64,000 nt of DNA from Luteolibacter luteus (GCF_012913485.1 NZ_CP051774.1:1426001-1490000), one strand, 5' to 3'; shown: positions 8,583 through 17,387, numbered from the stretch's first letter. Notes: a model not told the origin generated them from the letters alone. Translations and numbers: made by a program.

Positions 8583-10811
8583 GTGCCCCAGCTCCCGTCC
8601 ATTGTTACCAAACTCTTGAAACAGCACAGCGGTCCGCTGACGGCGGATCTGGTGCTGGAGCCCGGCCAATTCGGTCTCGGCAAGGTGCCAAAGCGCCTGA
8701 AACCGGCCTTCACGACCACCTCGATCTGCGGCTACTGCGCCACCGGCTGCCAACTGAAGCTGCATCTCGACGAGGAGGGTCGCGCGATCAATCTAAGCCC
8801 CCAAGCTGGCTACCCCGTGAATCTGGGCATGGCCTGCCCGAAGGGCTGGCAGGCGCTCGATCCGCTCGACTCGGCGGATCGGGCGACCGTGCCCTTGCTC
8901 CGCGATCCCGACGGAAAGATGGTGCCGGTGAGCTGGGCGGAAGCGCTCGAAACCTTCACCACCCGCATGAAGGCCATCAAGGAACAGCACGGGCGGGATG
9001 CCGTGGCCTTCCTCTCGACCGGACAGATCCCCTTTGAGGAGATGTCCCTCCTCGGCTGCCTCTTCAAATTCGGCATGGGCTTCCTCCACGGTGATGCGAA
9101 TACGCGCCAGTGCATGGCCACCGCGGTGACCGCCTACAAGCAGTCCTTCGGCTTCGATGCACCGCCCTACACCTATGCCGATTTCGAAGAGAGCGACGTC
9201 TTGGTCTTCATCGGATCCAATCTCTGCATCGCCCACCCCATCCTCTGGCAGCGCGTCATGAGGAATAAGCGGAACCCGAAGATCATCGTGATCGATCCGC
9301 GGGCGACCGAGACCGCACAAGCAGCCACCCAGCACATCGCCTTGAAGCCGAAGGGCGACTTGGCCCTGCTCTACGCCTTGGCCCACTGCATCATCCGGGA
9401 TGGACGGACCGATGCGGAATCCATCGCGCGGACCGAGGGATTCGAAGAACTGGCCGCTTTCCTGCAGGACTACTCCCCCGCCGCAGTCGCGGAAAGAACC
9501 GGTATGAGCGTCGAGGAAATCGAAGCTCTCGCCCACACCGTTTCCGAGCCGGGCAAGCGGGTCTCCTGGTGGTGGACCATGGGCGTGAACCAGTCCTACG
9601 AGGGCGTGCGCACCGCTCAGGCGATGATCAATCTGGCACTTATCACCGGAAACATCGGCAAGCCCGGCACCGGCGCAAACTCGATCACCGGCCAGTGCAA
9701 CGCGATGGGCTCGCGGCTGTTTTCCAATACCACATCCCTCACCGGCGGCCACGAGTTCGCCTATGCGGAGCACCGCGAAAAGGTGGCCGCAGGACTGGGC
9801 ATCCCGGTGGAGAGCATCCCTTCCGAAGCCTCGATGGCTTACGACCAGATCCTGGCCGCAGCCGAGGAAGGCAAGATCAAGGGACTGTGGATCATCGCCA
9901 CGAATCCCTTCCACTCATGGATCGATAGCGGCCGCCTCGAAGCGCTCCGGGAGAAGCTGGAATTCCTGGTGGTGCAGGACATGTACCACTCCACTGAGAG
10001 CGCCCGCGCCGCGGATCTCGTCCTGCCAGCCGCAGGCTGGGGCGAGAAAGACGGCTGCTTCATCAATTCCGAACGGCGGATCGGCACGCTCAAGAAAGTG
10101 CGCCAAGCCCCCGGCATCGCTCTTTCCGACTTCCGCATCCTGCGGCTGATCGCGAATGCATGGGGCTGCGGCGAGATGTTCGCGAAGTGGACCGATCCGG
10201 AGGCTGCTTTCCGCTTGCTGCGGGACCTGACGAAGGACCGCCCCTGCGACATCACCGGCATCGAGGGATACGAGATGATCGACCGCATGGGCGGGATCCA
10301 GTGGCCCTTCCCCGCAGATCGCGGCGAGGACCGCCCTGCCCCCGGAGAAGAGCGCCGCCTCTTTTCGGACGGAATCTACTATACTCCTAGTGGCAAGGCG
10401 AAGCTTCTCTTCTCCCCTCCGGCCGAGCTTCCAGAAGACACGGATTCCGCCTACCCCTACCTCCTGCTGACCGGCCGGGGCACCAGCAGCCAGTGGCACA
10501 CCCAGAGCCGCACCGGGAAGTCCGATATCCTGCGGAAGCTCTACCCTCAGGAAGCCTACATCGAGGTCAATCCAGCGGACGCTGCCCGCCTCGGCCTGAA
10601 GGAACACGATCCCGTGCAGGTGAGCTCCCGCCGCGGGGAAATGCAGGCCTTCGTTTACCTCGCGCCTACGGTGAAACCGGGGCAGCTTTTCTTGCCAATG
10701 CACTACCCGGAGGTCAACCGCCTCACCCATCCGTCTTTCGATCCGCACTCGCGCCAGCCGAACTACAAGGCCTGCGCGGTAGCATTGAAGAAAGTGCGCC
10801 CCCATGGTTGA
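8583..10811 (+). CDS. nasA: Assimilatory nitrate reductase, molybdopterin catalytic subunit
   Basis: Catalyses cytoplasmic reduction of nitrate to nitrite for nitrogen assimilation. The 742-residue product has an N-terminal [4Fe-4S] site (Cys49, Cys52, Cys56, Cys85). Next come the bis-MGD oxidoreductase core and Cys177 in NTRQCMA, the position of the molybdenum-ligating Cys in NapA/NasA-type enzymes. [15 protein letters not shown] follows, and a C-terminal molybdopterin-dinucleotide-binding domain (about 620-735) with [10 protein letters not shown]. There is no twin-arginine signal, so the location is the cytoplasm. The length matches cyanobacterial NarB-like enzymes and lacks the C-terminal iron-sulfur extension of enteric NasA. 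The start is GTG. The stop overlaps the MOSC gene by 8 bp, implying cotranslation. Confidence 0.9.
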   Translation: MPQLPSIVTKLLKQHSGPLTADLVLEPGQFGLGKVPKRLKPAFTTTSICGYCATGCQLKLHLDEEGRAINLSPQAGYPVNLGMACPKGWQALDPLDSADRATVPLLRDPDGKMVPVSWAEALETFTTRMKAIKEQHGRDAVAFLSTGQIPFEEMSLLGCLFKFGMGFLHGDANTRQCMATAVTAYKQSFGFDAPPYTYADFEESDVLVFIGSNLCIAHPILWQRVMRNKRNPKIIVIDPRATETAQAATQHIALKPKGDLALLYALAHCIIRDGRTDAESIARTEGFEELAAFLQDYSPAAVAERTGMSVEEIEALAHTVSEPGKRVSWWWTMGVNQSYEGVRTAQAMINLALITGNIGKPGTGANSITGQCNAMGSRLFSNTTSLTGGHEFAYAEHREKVAAGLGIPVESIPSEASMAYDQILAAAEEGKIKGLWIIATNPFHSWIDSGRLEALREKLEFLVVQDMYHSTESARAADLVLPAAGWGEKDGCFINSERRIGTLKKVRQAPGIALSDFRILRLIANAWGCGEMFAKWTDPEAAFRLLRDLTKDRPCDITGIEGYEMIDRMGGIQWPFPADRGEDRPAPGEERRLFSDGIYYTPSGKAKLLFSPPAELPEDTDSAYPYLLLTGRGTSSQWHTQSRTGKSDILRKLYPQEAYIEVNPADAARLGLKEHDPVQVSSRRGEMQAFVYLAPTVKPGQLFLPMHYPEVNRLTHPSFDPHSRQPNYKACAVALKKVRPHG

Positions 10812-11349
10812 ATTCGCCCCGGCCCATCCGAAATTTCACAAGCCCACCATGAAGGTCGTCGTCCACGAGCTCTTCACTTCGCCCGGCCACAATTACTTCG
10901 GCCATCACGGGCAGGAGCCGGGCGAGCATGCCTTTGTGGAGCACGATTCAGTCGAACTGGTCGCCGGAAAAGGAATCCCCGGAGATCGCTTCTTCGGCTG
11001 GAAGGAGGACTACAAGGGCCAGGTCACCTTCATCGACCTCAGCACCATCGACGTGGTGCGTGAGCACGCCCAAAATCCCGATCTGGAGTCCTCGGCCTTC
11101 CGCCGGAATGTCGTCATCTCCGGGGTGGATCTGAACAAGCTGGTCGGAAAAGTTTTCCGCCTAGGTGACACCTTGCTGGAGGGCACCCAGAAGTGCGCCC
11201 CCTGCTACTGGATGGATGAAGCCTGCGGGAAAAAGGGCACCGAGAAAGTAATGTTCAACCGCGGCGGCCTCCGCTGCCGGATTCTCGAAAGCGGAGTGCT
11301 CCGGAAGGGTGGAACGGAGTTGGAAGAAATGAGCGTGGCGGAGAAGTAG
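10804..11349 (+). CDS. MOSC domain-containing protein
   Basis: The 181-residue product is a MOSC (molybdenum cofactor sulfurase C-terminal) domain. It shows GKGIPGDR at 55-62, RRNVVISG at 100-107, and the GTQKCAPC motif with Cys131 and Cys134; MOSC domains carry a conserved sulfur-carrying Cys here. RGGLR follows at 153-157. MOSC proteins bind or transfer sulfur on the molybdenum cofactor. The ATG at 10804 overlaps the end of nasA by 8 bp, so the two form a tight operon and this protein probably helps mature or load that enzyme's cofactor. An internal ATG at 10849 (MKVVVHELF) is an alternative start that would remove the overlap. Confidence 0.87.
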   Translation: MVEFAPAHPKFHKPTMKVVVHELFTSPGHNYFGHHGQEPGEHAFVEHDSVELVAGKGIPGDRFFGWKEDYKGQVTFIDLSTIDVVREHAQNPDLESSAFRRNVVISGVDLNKLVGKVFRLGDTLLEGTQKCAPCYWMDEACGKKGTEKVMFNRGGLRCRILESGVLRKGGTELEEMSVAEK

Positions 11350-11535
11350 CGCGAGATTTCCTGCGGGTGAAGGCATCCCGCCCAGAAAGGGGACCCGGTC
11401 TCTACGCTTTCCTGCGACCCGCTTTCCCACCGGGCTCAGGCCGCCCGACGGCGATACCACCCCGATCTTTCAGCGGAACGACATGTGTTAGAGTTTTTAT
11501 TTTCCCTACTTGGGACAATTATCTTCTGGCCATCA

Positions 11536-11636
11536 GGGGCAAAATCGGACAGTCTTCTCCTCGTAAGGGATAGTTGCACAGCCCCCAAAAGGGCCCCCGG
11601 ACACTGGAACGGTTCCCCCCTCTAGTGTCCGGGGAC
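11536..11636 (+). ncRNA. Structured repeat element, copy 1 (divergent copy)
   Basis: Shares GGGGCAAAATCGG, then CGTAAGGGATAGTTGCACAG, then a long hairpin with copies 2 and 3. Hairpin arms are 11595-11605 (CCCCGGACACT) and 11624-11634 (AGTGTCCGGGG), enclosing the invariant 18-nt GGAACGGTTCCCCCCTCT. One arm pair is G-C here but A-T in the other copies, a compensatory change. A tail ACTTTTGTTTT follows directly, giving it terminator form on the plus strand. The segment CTAGCAAGGGACAAC of copy 2 is missing and replaced by AAAA. The strand is assigned from the T-rich tail only. Confidence 0.5.
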
Positions 11637-11740
11637 TTTTGTTTTAAGGCCTTTGCGTCCTGAGCCTCCCTCTCGCTGGGAGCGACTTATCCCCCGGCGG
11701 CCTCGATCATCTGCCCTCACGCGATCGCGTAATGGCAATT

Positions 11741-11850
11741 GGGGCAAAATCGGCCATCATCGTCGGCGTAAGGGATAGTTGCACAGCCCCCTAGCAAGGG
11801 ACAACGGCCCCCGAACACTGGAACGGTTCCCCCCTCTAGTGTTCGGGGAC
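11741..11850 (+). ncRNA. Structured repeat element, copy 2
   Basis: Nearly identical to copy 3 over 110 bases: one substitution and a one-base indel. Hairpin arms are 11809-11819 (CCCCGAACACT) and 11838-11848 (AGTGTTCGGGG). The upstream TGCACAGC at 11780-11787 is exactly complementary to GCTGTGCA at 11875-11882, just past the hairpin, which would close an outer helix. Homology to copy 3 begins further upstream at a GCGATC box near 11721. Confidence 0.5.
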
Positions 11851-12073
11851 CTACCCTCCTCAAGGCGGCCCCCCGCTGTGCACCACCTCCCTCCCCGGCC
11901 CCTCGGTCGGGAAAGAATTCCCTGCCTCTCTGTAAGGGTTCGAAGAGAACAACCTCCCGTTCTTTGAAGCAGTTCTCTTACGCCGAGTCGCGATTCGCCC
12001 AAAATCGGCCTACTTGGCTTTTTGCAATCCTGCGTCCATCTCTTTCTTTTCCGCGATCACGTGATGGTGACAC

Positions 12074-12184
12074 GGGGCAAAATCGGCCATCGTCGTCGGC
12101 GTAAGGGATAGTTGCACAGCCCCCTAAGCAAGGGACAACGGCCCCCGAACACTGGAACGGTTCCCCCCTCTAGTGTTCGGGGAC
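12074..12184 (+). ncRNA. Structured repeat element, copy 3
   Basis: Hairpin arms are 12143-12153 (CCCCGAACACT) and 12172-12182 (AGTGTTCGGGG), with the same 18-nt apical sequence as copies 1 and 2. TGCACAGC at 12113-12120 pairs with GCTGTGCA at 12208-12215, reproducing the outer helix of copy 2 although the sequence between differs. No T tract follows. Function is unknown; candidates are a small RNA, a processed or attenuating leader, or a mobile palindromic repeat. Confidence 0.5.
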
Positions 12185-12429
12185 CAGTCGCCCTCCGGGA
12201 TTCCCCCGCTGTGCACAGCTCCTTCTCCAGCCACAGAGTGGTCTTGGACTGCGGGCTCTCTCCAGCTGCCGTGCAGCCCTATCAAGCCCTTCCTCCACCT
12301 TCGGGGGATCTCGCCTCACGCTCCTCCGGAGCGGTCCGAAACCCTTTCCTGCATCGGAGGTGCACCCGAAATGAGCCGGTCGGCGTAAGCCACCGGTATT
12401 CCCCTCGCGTTTCCCCCCTCAAGTTCGAG

Positions 12430-13542
12430 TCAAACCCTCAAAAACACCCGCTTCTTCCACAGGAACCACAGCAAGATCCACTCGATCAGGATAATCCCCA
12501 GGATGATCACCACCTCTCCCCAGATCCCGCTCAAGCGCGCGATTCCCCCGAAGAAAAATTCCGAGATGTCCGGAAACGGAATCACCTTCTCCGCCATGTA
12601 AATGGTCAGCGGATTCATCCCCACCACCTGCAGCGGGAAGCTCCAGTTCGATTGCGGCCTGAAATCGACCAGCAGGTAAAACACCACGAAAATCCACGTG
12701 CAGATCCCGCCCGCCAGCAGATTGAAAGTCGTGGTCCAGGCAGACTTGATCGGCGGATAGCCTGCCTTCCAGCACAGCCACCCGCCCAGAAGCATTGCCG
12801 CTCCGGCCAGTAGCAACCGGCTCGCAGCGGTATGGGAGGGTTCCGCCCAGCTTTTGACGAAGTCTCCCGCAATGACACCACCCAAGGTGAGCGCAGAAGC
12901 GGAAATCGCGCAGAGGATCCCTTCCGGATCAAAGACCACTCCATGGAGCCGGCCCGGCAACAGCATGCGGTCCAGCCACGCATTCACGATCCCGTCCGGC
13001 GTCAGCACTCCCGCGCCGTGACCTGGCACCGGAAACAGAAGCTGCAGCGCGGCGATGCCCGCAAGAATCAACCCGCAGCAAATGGCCCGGGCTTTCCACG
13101 TCCGGGTGAAGAGGAAAATGCTGGCTGCAATCCCATAGGCCAAGCCGATCTGCCCCAGGACGCTGGCGAAGCGCTGTTTCCCGAAGTCCAGTTGCAGCCC
13201 GCCATTATAGATGATCCCGAGCAGCACCAGCAGCAACGCGCGCCGCCAAACCCCCAAGAGCAGCTTCGATCTCGTTTCGCCCCGCTCCAGCTTCGGAGAA
13301 AGTGCGTAAGGAACCGACATCCCCGACGCGAACATGAACAGCGGGAAAATCAGATCGTAGGCGCGCAGGCCTTCCCACGGCGGATGCTCGAGCTGGAAGG
13401 ACAGGGAAAAGAGCCAGCCGTAGCCCAGCACCTTCGCCAGGGCATGAACAAGCTCCGCAAGCCCCACGATCCACAGCATGTCGAAACCACGCAAGGCATC
13501 GAGCGAGCGCAATCTCGGCGCAGGATTTCCGGAAGCCGTCAT
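12430..13542 (-). CDS. NagX-like membrane acyltransferase (heparan-glucosaminide N-acetyltransferase family)
   Basis: The 370-residue polytopic membrane protein has roughly ten hydrophobic helices. The N-terminal signature RSLDALRGFDMLWIVG is typical of the DUF5009/YeiB/HGSNAT-type acyltransferases, which use acetyl-CoA to acetylate amino sugars on the far side of the membrane. A later NPLTIYMAEKVIPFPDI is the conserved C-terminal motif of that family. The ATG at 13542 (MTASGNPAPRLRSLD) is chosen because the longer frame adds about 110 residues overlapping the divergent gene. In bacteria such proteins (NagX) are linked to GlcNAc uptake or cell-wall recycling. It is divergently transcribed from the methyltransferase gene, with about 118 bp between. 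Confidence 0.85.
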   Translation of the reverse strand: MTASGNPAPRLRSLDALRGFDMLWIVGLAELVHALAKVLGYGWLFSLSFQLEHPPWEGLRAYDLIFPLFMFASGMSVPYALSPKLERGETRSKLLLGVWRRALLLVLLGIIYNGGLQLDFGKQRFASVLGQIGLAYGIAASIFLFTRTWKARAICCGLILAGIAALQLLFPVPGHGAGVLTPDGIVNAWLDRMLLPGRLHGVVFDPEGILCAISASALTLGGVIAGDFVKSWAEPSHTAASRLLLAGAAMLLGGWLCWKAGYPPIKSAWTTTFNLLAGGICTWIFVVFYLLVDFRPQSNWSFPLQVVGMNPLTIYMAEKVIPFPDISEFFFGGIARLSGIWGEVVIILGIILIEWILLWFLWKKRVFLRV

Positions 13543-13660
13543 GAGCAGCGGTAGCGTCCCGGAATCGTTAGAGAAAGCAAGTCCCGGCATCCGGCGATTC
13601 GTTTCGTCACACGACCGTTTGGTTCGACACCACGCTCTCTCCCGGCAATACCTGCCGCGG

Positions 13661-14323
13661 ATGAAAATCACGCGCACTCTGGCCAGTTGCCGCACGCCGG
13701 AGGGCGCTCCCATGGTCTTGCACGAACACGACGGCCAGCACTTCCTGACCATCGGCGGGGTGCAGTTGATGAGCACCACCGCCGCCGCCTCGGAGCAGAC
13801 CATGGCGGAGCTCGCGTGCGCCTCACTGCCCCCAAAGCCCCGCGTGTTGATCGGCGGACTGGGCTTCGGCTTCACCCTGCGGCGGGTGCTCGAATTGACC
13901 CCACCCGACGCGACGGTCGAAGTCGCCGAACTCCTCCCGGAAGTTGTCGCGTGGAATCGCGAATTCCTCCAGCACGTGAACGGTCGCCTTCTCGATGATC
14001 CACGCGTCCGGATTCACCAGGGAGACGTCCACGAACTCCTGGGCGGCAAGTCCCGCTACCACGCCATCCTCCTGGATGTGGACAACAGCCCCGATCCTCT
14101 CGTCCAGAGCGGAAATGCCCGCCTCTACCATCGCGGCGGCATCACCCGCATCCGTGAAGCCCTGCACCCGAAGGGCCGCGTGGTTTTCTGGTCCGCCAAT
14201 CGCGATGAGCAATTCGCCCGCTCGCTCGACCGCGTCTTCAAACGCGTCGAGTGCGTATCTGCCAAGGCCTACCCGCAGGCGAAGCGCTTCACTCACACCC
14301 TCTTCGTCGCGGATCGCGATTAA
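13661..14323 (+). CDS. Spermidine-synthase-like methyltransferase fold protein
   Basis: The 220-residue product has a class I Rossmann methyltransferase fold. Motif I is VLIGGLGFGFTLRRVL (62-77), then VEVAELLPEVVAWNREFL (87-104), which resembles polyamine synthases. DVDNSPD (139-145) sits at the active-site loop position and is followed by GRVVFWSANRD. The N-terminal strands (MKITRTLASCRTPEG...LTIGGVQLMST) also match spermidine synthase-like proteins. The substrate cannot be told: it may be a polyamine aminopropyltransferase or a related enzyme of unknown specificity. The ATG at 13661 is preferred over the earlier in-frame codon at 13478, which would overlap the divergent acyltransferase gene. 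Confidence 0.75.
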   Translation: MKITRTLASCRTPEGAPMVLHEHDGQHFLTIGGVQLMSTTAAASEQTMAELACASLPPKPRVLIGGLGFGFTLRRVLELTPPDATVEVAELLPEVVAWNREFLQHVNGRLLDDPRVRIHQGDVHELLGGKSRYHAILLDVDNSPDPLVQSGNARLYHRGGITRIREALHPKGRVVFWSANRDEQFARSLDRVFKRVECVSAKAYPQAKRFTHTLFVADRD

Positions 14324-14398
14324 GGTTCACGCCCGCCACTCCAAAACAAGGCCCCGGCTGGAATTGACCAGACGCCTGAAGTCCGGGAAAACGCTGGA

Positions 14399-15076
14399 GT
14401 GAAGTGCACAAGCTGCGGCGGACGTCTGGAAGGAACGATGACCTTCTGCCCGTTTTGCGGGGTGAGGCAGGACGTAAACCTCCGGCAGATCCATTTCCGC
14501 GATCTCGGCACGGATGCCTCCATGCCCTGCCCGCAGTGTGAGATCCCGCTTGATGTGATCGAGTTCGACAGCGAGCCAAAGCTGAAGGTCGAGCGCTGCA
14601 ACAAGTGCCTCGGCATGTTCTTCAATCCGGGCGAGATCGAGGCCCTTTTGGAATCGCAGACCAACCCGCTGGTCTGGATCGATACCGCACAGTTGACCCG
14701 GATCGTCGCCGACTTCGGCAGCGGGCACCGCGTGATTTACCGCAAGTGTCCGATGTGCGCGGAGCGCATGAGCCACTTGAACTTCGGCGGCCAGAGCGGC
14801 GTCATCCTCGACCGCTGTGGCAAACACGGCGTATGGGTGGAAGGCAGCGAACTACGCCGCCTCATGGAATGGTGGCGCGCCGGCGGCAAACACATCCACC
14901 AGCAGCGCGAGGCACAAAAAGCAAAGCAACTCTACGCCTCGGGCGGTGCCATCGAAGCCGCCGTGTCCATGTCCGGAAGCCTGGAGCCCGAGCAGGAGAA
15001 CTCCTGGGACAAAGTCGAGAAGGGACTCTCCGTCGCCTACGTCATCGGCGCGCTGGCCGTCCAAATCTTCAAGTAA
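14399..15076 (+). CDS. Multi-zinc-ribbon protein with zf-TFIIB domains
   Basis: The 225-residue product starts with GTG (MKCTSCGGRL). It has one N-terminal zinc ribbon (Cys3/6 and Cys17/20) followed by two TFIIB-type ribbons. The first is Cys44/47 with Cys67/70. The second is Cys117/120 with Cys140 and His143, ending GVWVEGSELRRLMEWW, the classic end of the zf-TFIIB family. A polar linker (HQQREAQKAKQL) leads to a C-terminal hydrophobic segment at about 210-225 that may anchor it. The role is unknown; such proteins are usually annotated as zinc-ribbon or zf-TFIIB proteins. It lies 75 bp downstream of the methyltransferase and may be cotranscribed. Confidence 0.8.
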   Translation: MKCTSCGGRLEGTMTFCPFCGVRQDVNLRQIHFRDLGTDASMPCPQCEIPLDVIEFDSEPKLKVERCNKCLGMFFNPGEIEALLESQTNPLVWIDTAQLTRIVADFGSGHRVIYRKCPMCAERMSHLNFGGQSGVILDRCGKHGVWVEGSELRRLMEWWRAGGKHIHQQREAQKAKQLYASGGAIEAAVSMSGSLEPEQENSWDKVEKGLSVAYVIGALAVQIFK

Positions 15077-15551
15077 GGAGAGCCCTCCGGCAAAACGAAG
15101 CGCGCCCCAGCGCTTCACTCTTCGGGCTTGGCATGTAGTTCCGCCTTTCGGCAGCTGCGTGGTTCGTCCCCTGATGCCCCGAGGTTGAAAGACAGTCCTT
15201 GGCGCTACCGCATCAGTAAGCCCTCTCACAGGAGCGGCCTTGATCACTGACCTCGCTTCCCCTCCAAAAACTTCCGGCGGGGACCACTGGAATAGATCCG
15301 GGAAGAGACCTCGCTCTGGCAGAGTCCCGCCATGTCGCTTTCCTCTCTGTTCCCTTCCCATCCCGGCCGCCTCATCCTCCCCGGATCGCCTGTTATTTTC
15401 CCTGTTTTAACAGGCATAACAGGCTCCCGTCCGCCCCCCCGGGAAAGCGGACCGTCGCACCACGAAAATCCGTTCTCATCTGAAGCCCCCAAAAAATCTT
15501 CTGATTTCTTGTCCGCTTTCCGGAATGGATCCCGAATAGGAGACAAAGGGC
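15077..15551. other. Intergenic region upstream of the ECF sigma gene
   Basis: There is no supportable gene in this 475-bp gap. It holds copy A of a dispersed repeat (15278-15430). AT-rich sequence follows between 15480 and 15525 (AAAAAATCTTCTGATTTCTTG), which could contain the sigma-gene promoter. GGAGA at 15538-15543 lies before the ATG at 15552. Confidence 0.45.
15278..15430 (+). repeat. Dispersed intergenic repeat, copy A
   Basis: Matches, in order and spacing, the reverse complement of 31540-31685. Shared blocks are CGGGGACCACTG, CTCTGGCAGA, GCCATGTCG, a pyrimidine-rich run (TTTCCTCTCT), and GCCTGT...TAACAGGC followed by a second AACAGGC. The element has inner dyads (TGGC/GCCA and GCCTGT/ACAGGC). 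It carries no transposase. Confidence 0.6.
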
Positions 15552-17093
15552 ATGAATGACCACGATCTCATCCGCGAATTCGCGAACAACCGTTCGGAGC
15601 AAGCATTCCGGCGCCTCGTGGATCGGCACTGCGACCTCGTCTACAGCGTGGCCAGCCGCGTGACGGGAAATCCGGATCTGGCCCGCGACGTCTCCCAGCA
15701 GGTCTTTAGCAAGCTCGCCGCCCGGCCGAAGTCGATTCCCGACTCGCTCCCTCTCGCAGCTTGGTTTCACCGCACCACCCGGTCCCTAGCGATCGATCTC
15801 GTCCGCTCCGAGCAAGCCCGCAAGCAGCGCGAAATCGCCCACTCCACCTCGCCCGTGATGAACTCCGAACCCGCCCCCGATTGGTCACGCCTCGAACCGG
15901 TGATCGATGCCCTCATCGACGAGCTCCCGGAAATCGACCGCCGCGCCGTGGTGATGCGTTTCTACGAAAAGCGCTCCCATGGCGCGATCGGTGCCGCACT
16001 TGGCCTTTCCGAGGATGCCACCCGCAAGCGCCTTGACCGCGCGCTCGACCGCTTGCGCAGCCTGCTGGCGAAACGCGGCATCGCTACCAGTTCCGCCGCC
16101 TTGGCCACCGTGCTCCCGGCCCACGCGATCACCCCTGCCCCGGCCGGGCTTTCCTCCTCGATTTCCTCCACCGCCCTTTCCTCTGCCACCCTCGCCACTG
16201 TCCAAACCTCAACCTTGATCGCTCTCATGACCCATAAAGCAACCATTGCCGGGGCTTCCCTCCTGCTTCTCGCCGGAGTGACTGCCGTCACCATCCCGAA
16301 GCTCGGCGACAACAAACAAGCCGCTGCCCAAAGCGCCTCGCTGACACCTTCGGAAAAATCCGCCGCCCGCTCCGGTCCTTCCTCCGCATCGCCACGGGCC
16401 AAGGCTGGCAAGTCCGATCCGGAAACCGAACGCCTCGCCACCAAATACGGCGACTCTCGTACCAAGCTCTCCGCCCACGTCTACGGCGAGTTCGTCGGCC
16501 TCCTGGAAGACGTCGTTACCGTCATGAACATGGCCCACAAGATGGACCTCGGCGAAGAGATGGCGGAGGAGCCCGAGGTCATCTTCGGGGATCACACCGG
16601 ACAACTCGCCCTGACCGGGGAACAACAACAGAAGCTCGCCGCGCTTCAAGCGGATGCCCAGAAGCGGGAGCACCAGAAGATGGAGGGAATGATCTCCACC
16701 CTGAAGAAGGATCCTTCCAAGTTCATGGAATATCTTCTCGCTCAGGACGCCGTGACCCGCGGTGAACTCAGCCAGCCGGACTACGAAAGCGTCCTTGCCT
16801 CTCTGGAACTGCCGGAGGAAGAACTCGATTTCTCCCTGAACGGGGACGTCGAAGACAATCCCCTCGATGACGAGATCTTCGTCGATGAACTGGTAAAGGT
16901 CCTCGATGAACAGCAGGCCGAACTCGTCCGCCAGCTCGCGTCGGAACGGAAGGGGCAGAAGTCCGAGAAGAAAGACGAGCCGTCGAGCTTGGAACAGGTC
17001 GAAAAGCAGATCAGCGCCGGTCGGAAAATGATCGGCGGAGCCCTGCAACTCATGGAAGGCATGACCGATGGCGGCTTGGCTCCAGACAAGTAA
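15552..17093 (+). CDS. ECF-type sigma-70 factor with membrane-anchored C-terminal extension
   Basis: The 513-residue product has sigma region 2 (about 14-90: NRSEQAFRRLVDRHCDLVY, then DLARDVSQQVF) and sigma region 4 (about 115-175: DELPEIDRRAVVMRFYEK, then GAIGAALGLSEDATRKRLDRAL). These direct RNA polymerase to target promoters. An Ala/Thr/Ser-rich linker leads to a single membrane helix at about 228-248 and then about 265 polar residues, partly coiled-coil and acidic, ending LMEGMTDGGLAPDK. ECF factors are normally about 180-200 residues. The fused membrane segment and outer domain suggest the factor is tethered, possibly with an in-built sensor or anti-sigma-like part. No separate anti-sigma gene is adjacent. 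GGAGA lies 9-14 bases before the ATG. Confidence 0.88.
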   Translation: MNDHDLIREFANNRSEQAFRRLVDRHCDLVYSVASRVTGNPDLARDVSQQVFSKLAARPKSIPDSLPLAAWFHRTTRSLAIDLVRSEQARKQREIAHSTSPVMNSEPAPDWSRLEPVIDALIDELPEIDRRAVVMRFYEKRSHGAIGAALGLSEDATRKRLDRALDRLRSLLAKRGIATSSAALATVLPAHAITPAPAGLSSSISSTALSSATLATVQTSTLIALMTHKATIAGASLLLLAGVTAVTIPKLGDNKQAAAQSASLTPSEKSAARSGPSSASPRAKAGKSDPETERLATKYGDSRTKLSAHVYGEFVGLLEDVVTVMNMAHKMDLGEEMAEEPEVIFGDHTGQLALTGEQQQKLAALQADAQKREHQKMEGMISTLKKDPSKFMEYLLAQDAVTRGELSQPDYESVLASLELPEEELDFSLNGDVEDNPLDDEIFVDELVKVLDEQQAELVRQLASERKGQKSEKKDEPSSLEQVEKQISAGRKMIGGALQLMEGMTDGGLAPDK

Positions 17094-17107
17094 GACCCCG
17101 GAAGAAG

Positions 17108-17209
17108 CCTGAGATCAGCGACCAGGGACATCACTTCAGGTCCTTGGTCCCTGGTCTCAGGCCACTCCAAAAAAAGCCGACCCCGGGAGGACTCTCGTCC
17201 CCCCGGGGT
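17108..17209. terminator. Two hairpins after the sigma gene
   Basis: A long inverted repeat at 17108-17161 (CCTGAGA...GACCAGGGAC paired with GTCCCTGGTC...TCTCAGG) is followed by an A-run. A second stem pairs ACCCCGGG at 17180-17187 with CCCGGGGT at 17202-17209. Together they can end transcription from the sigma gene. Neither has a long T tract on the plus strand; the A-run gives the first a T tract on the minus strand. Confidence 0.45.
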
Positions 17210-17387
17210 GGCCTCGTTCTATCGCGGCGGCCCCGAACAGGACCGCCGTCGCGTATGCTGATGGGATTGGAGACAGGTTCGGAGCCGGGCGGCTTTTAGG
17301 AGGTGGCAGGCAGTGCCAGACGCCCTGCTGCCCTGATTCCGGGACTTCCCAAGCTCCAACTTTCTCTCCATCTTCCCGCGCCAAGCA

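Larger units (their letters stand above)
11350..12429. other. 1.08-kb non-coding region carrying three copies of a structured element
   Basis: No credible protein is encoded in this gap between the MOSC gene and the convergent acyltransferase gene. ORFs here simply read through the repeats. It contains three copies of a roughly 100-110-bp element (listed separately). Between copies 2 and 3 there is an AGAGAAC / GTTCTCT inverted repeat around 11945-11980 and another AAAATCGG octamer at 12001-12008. The density of long hairpins is far higher than in other gaps of the window. Confidence 0.7.

Noticed and set aside
11536-12184. CRISPR array or integron attC sites
   Set aside because: Only three units, about 100 bp long with spacing of about 200 and 330 bp, no short uniform repeats, no cas or integrase gene and no attC core sites.
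15316-15337. Sigma-54 promoter in the dispersed repeat (TGGCA...TTGC/CCGC)
   Set aside because: The GG and GC elements are nine bases apart instead of ten, copy A lacks TTGC, and copy B lies between convergent genes. The sequence is better read as an inverted repeat.
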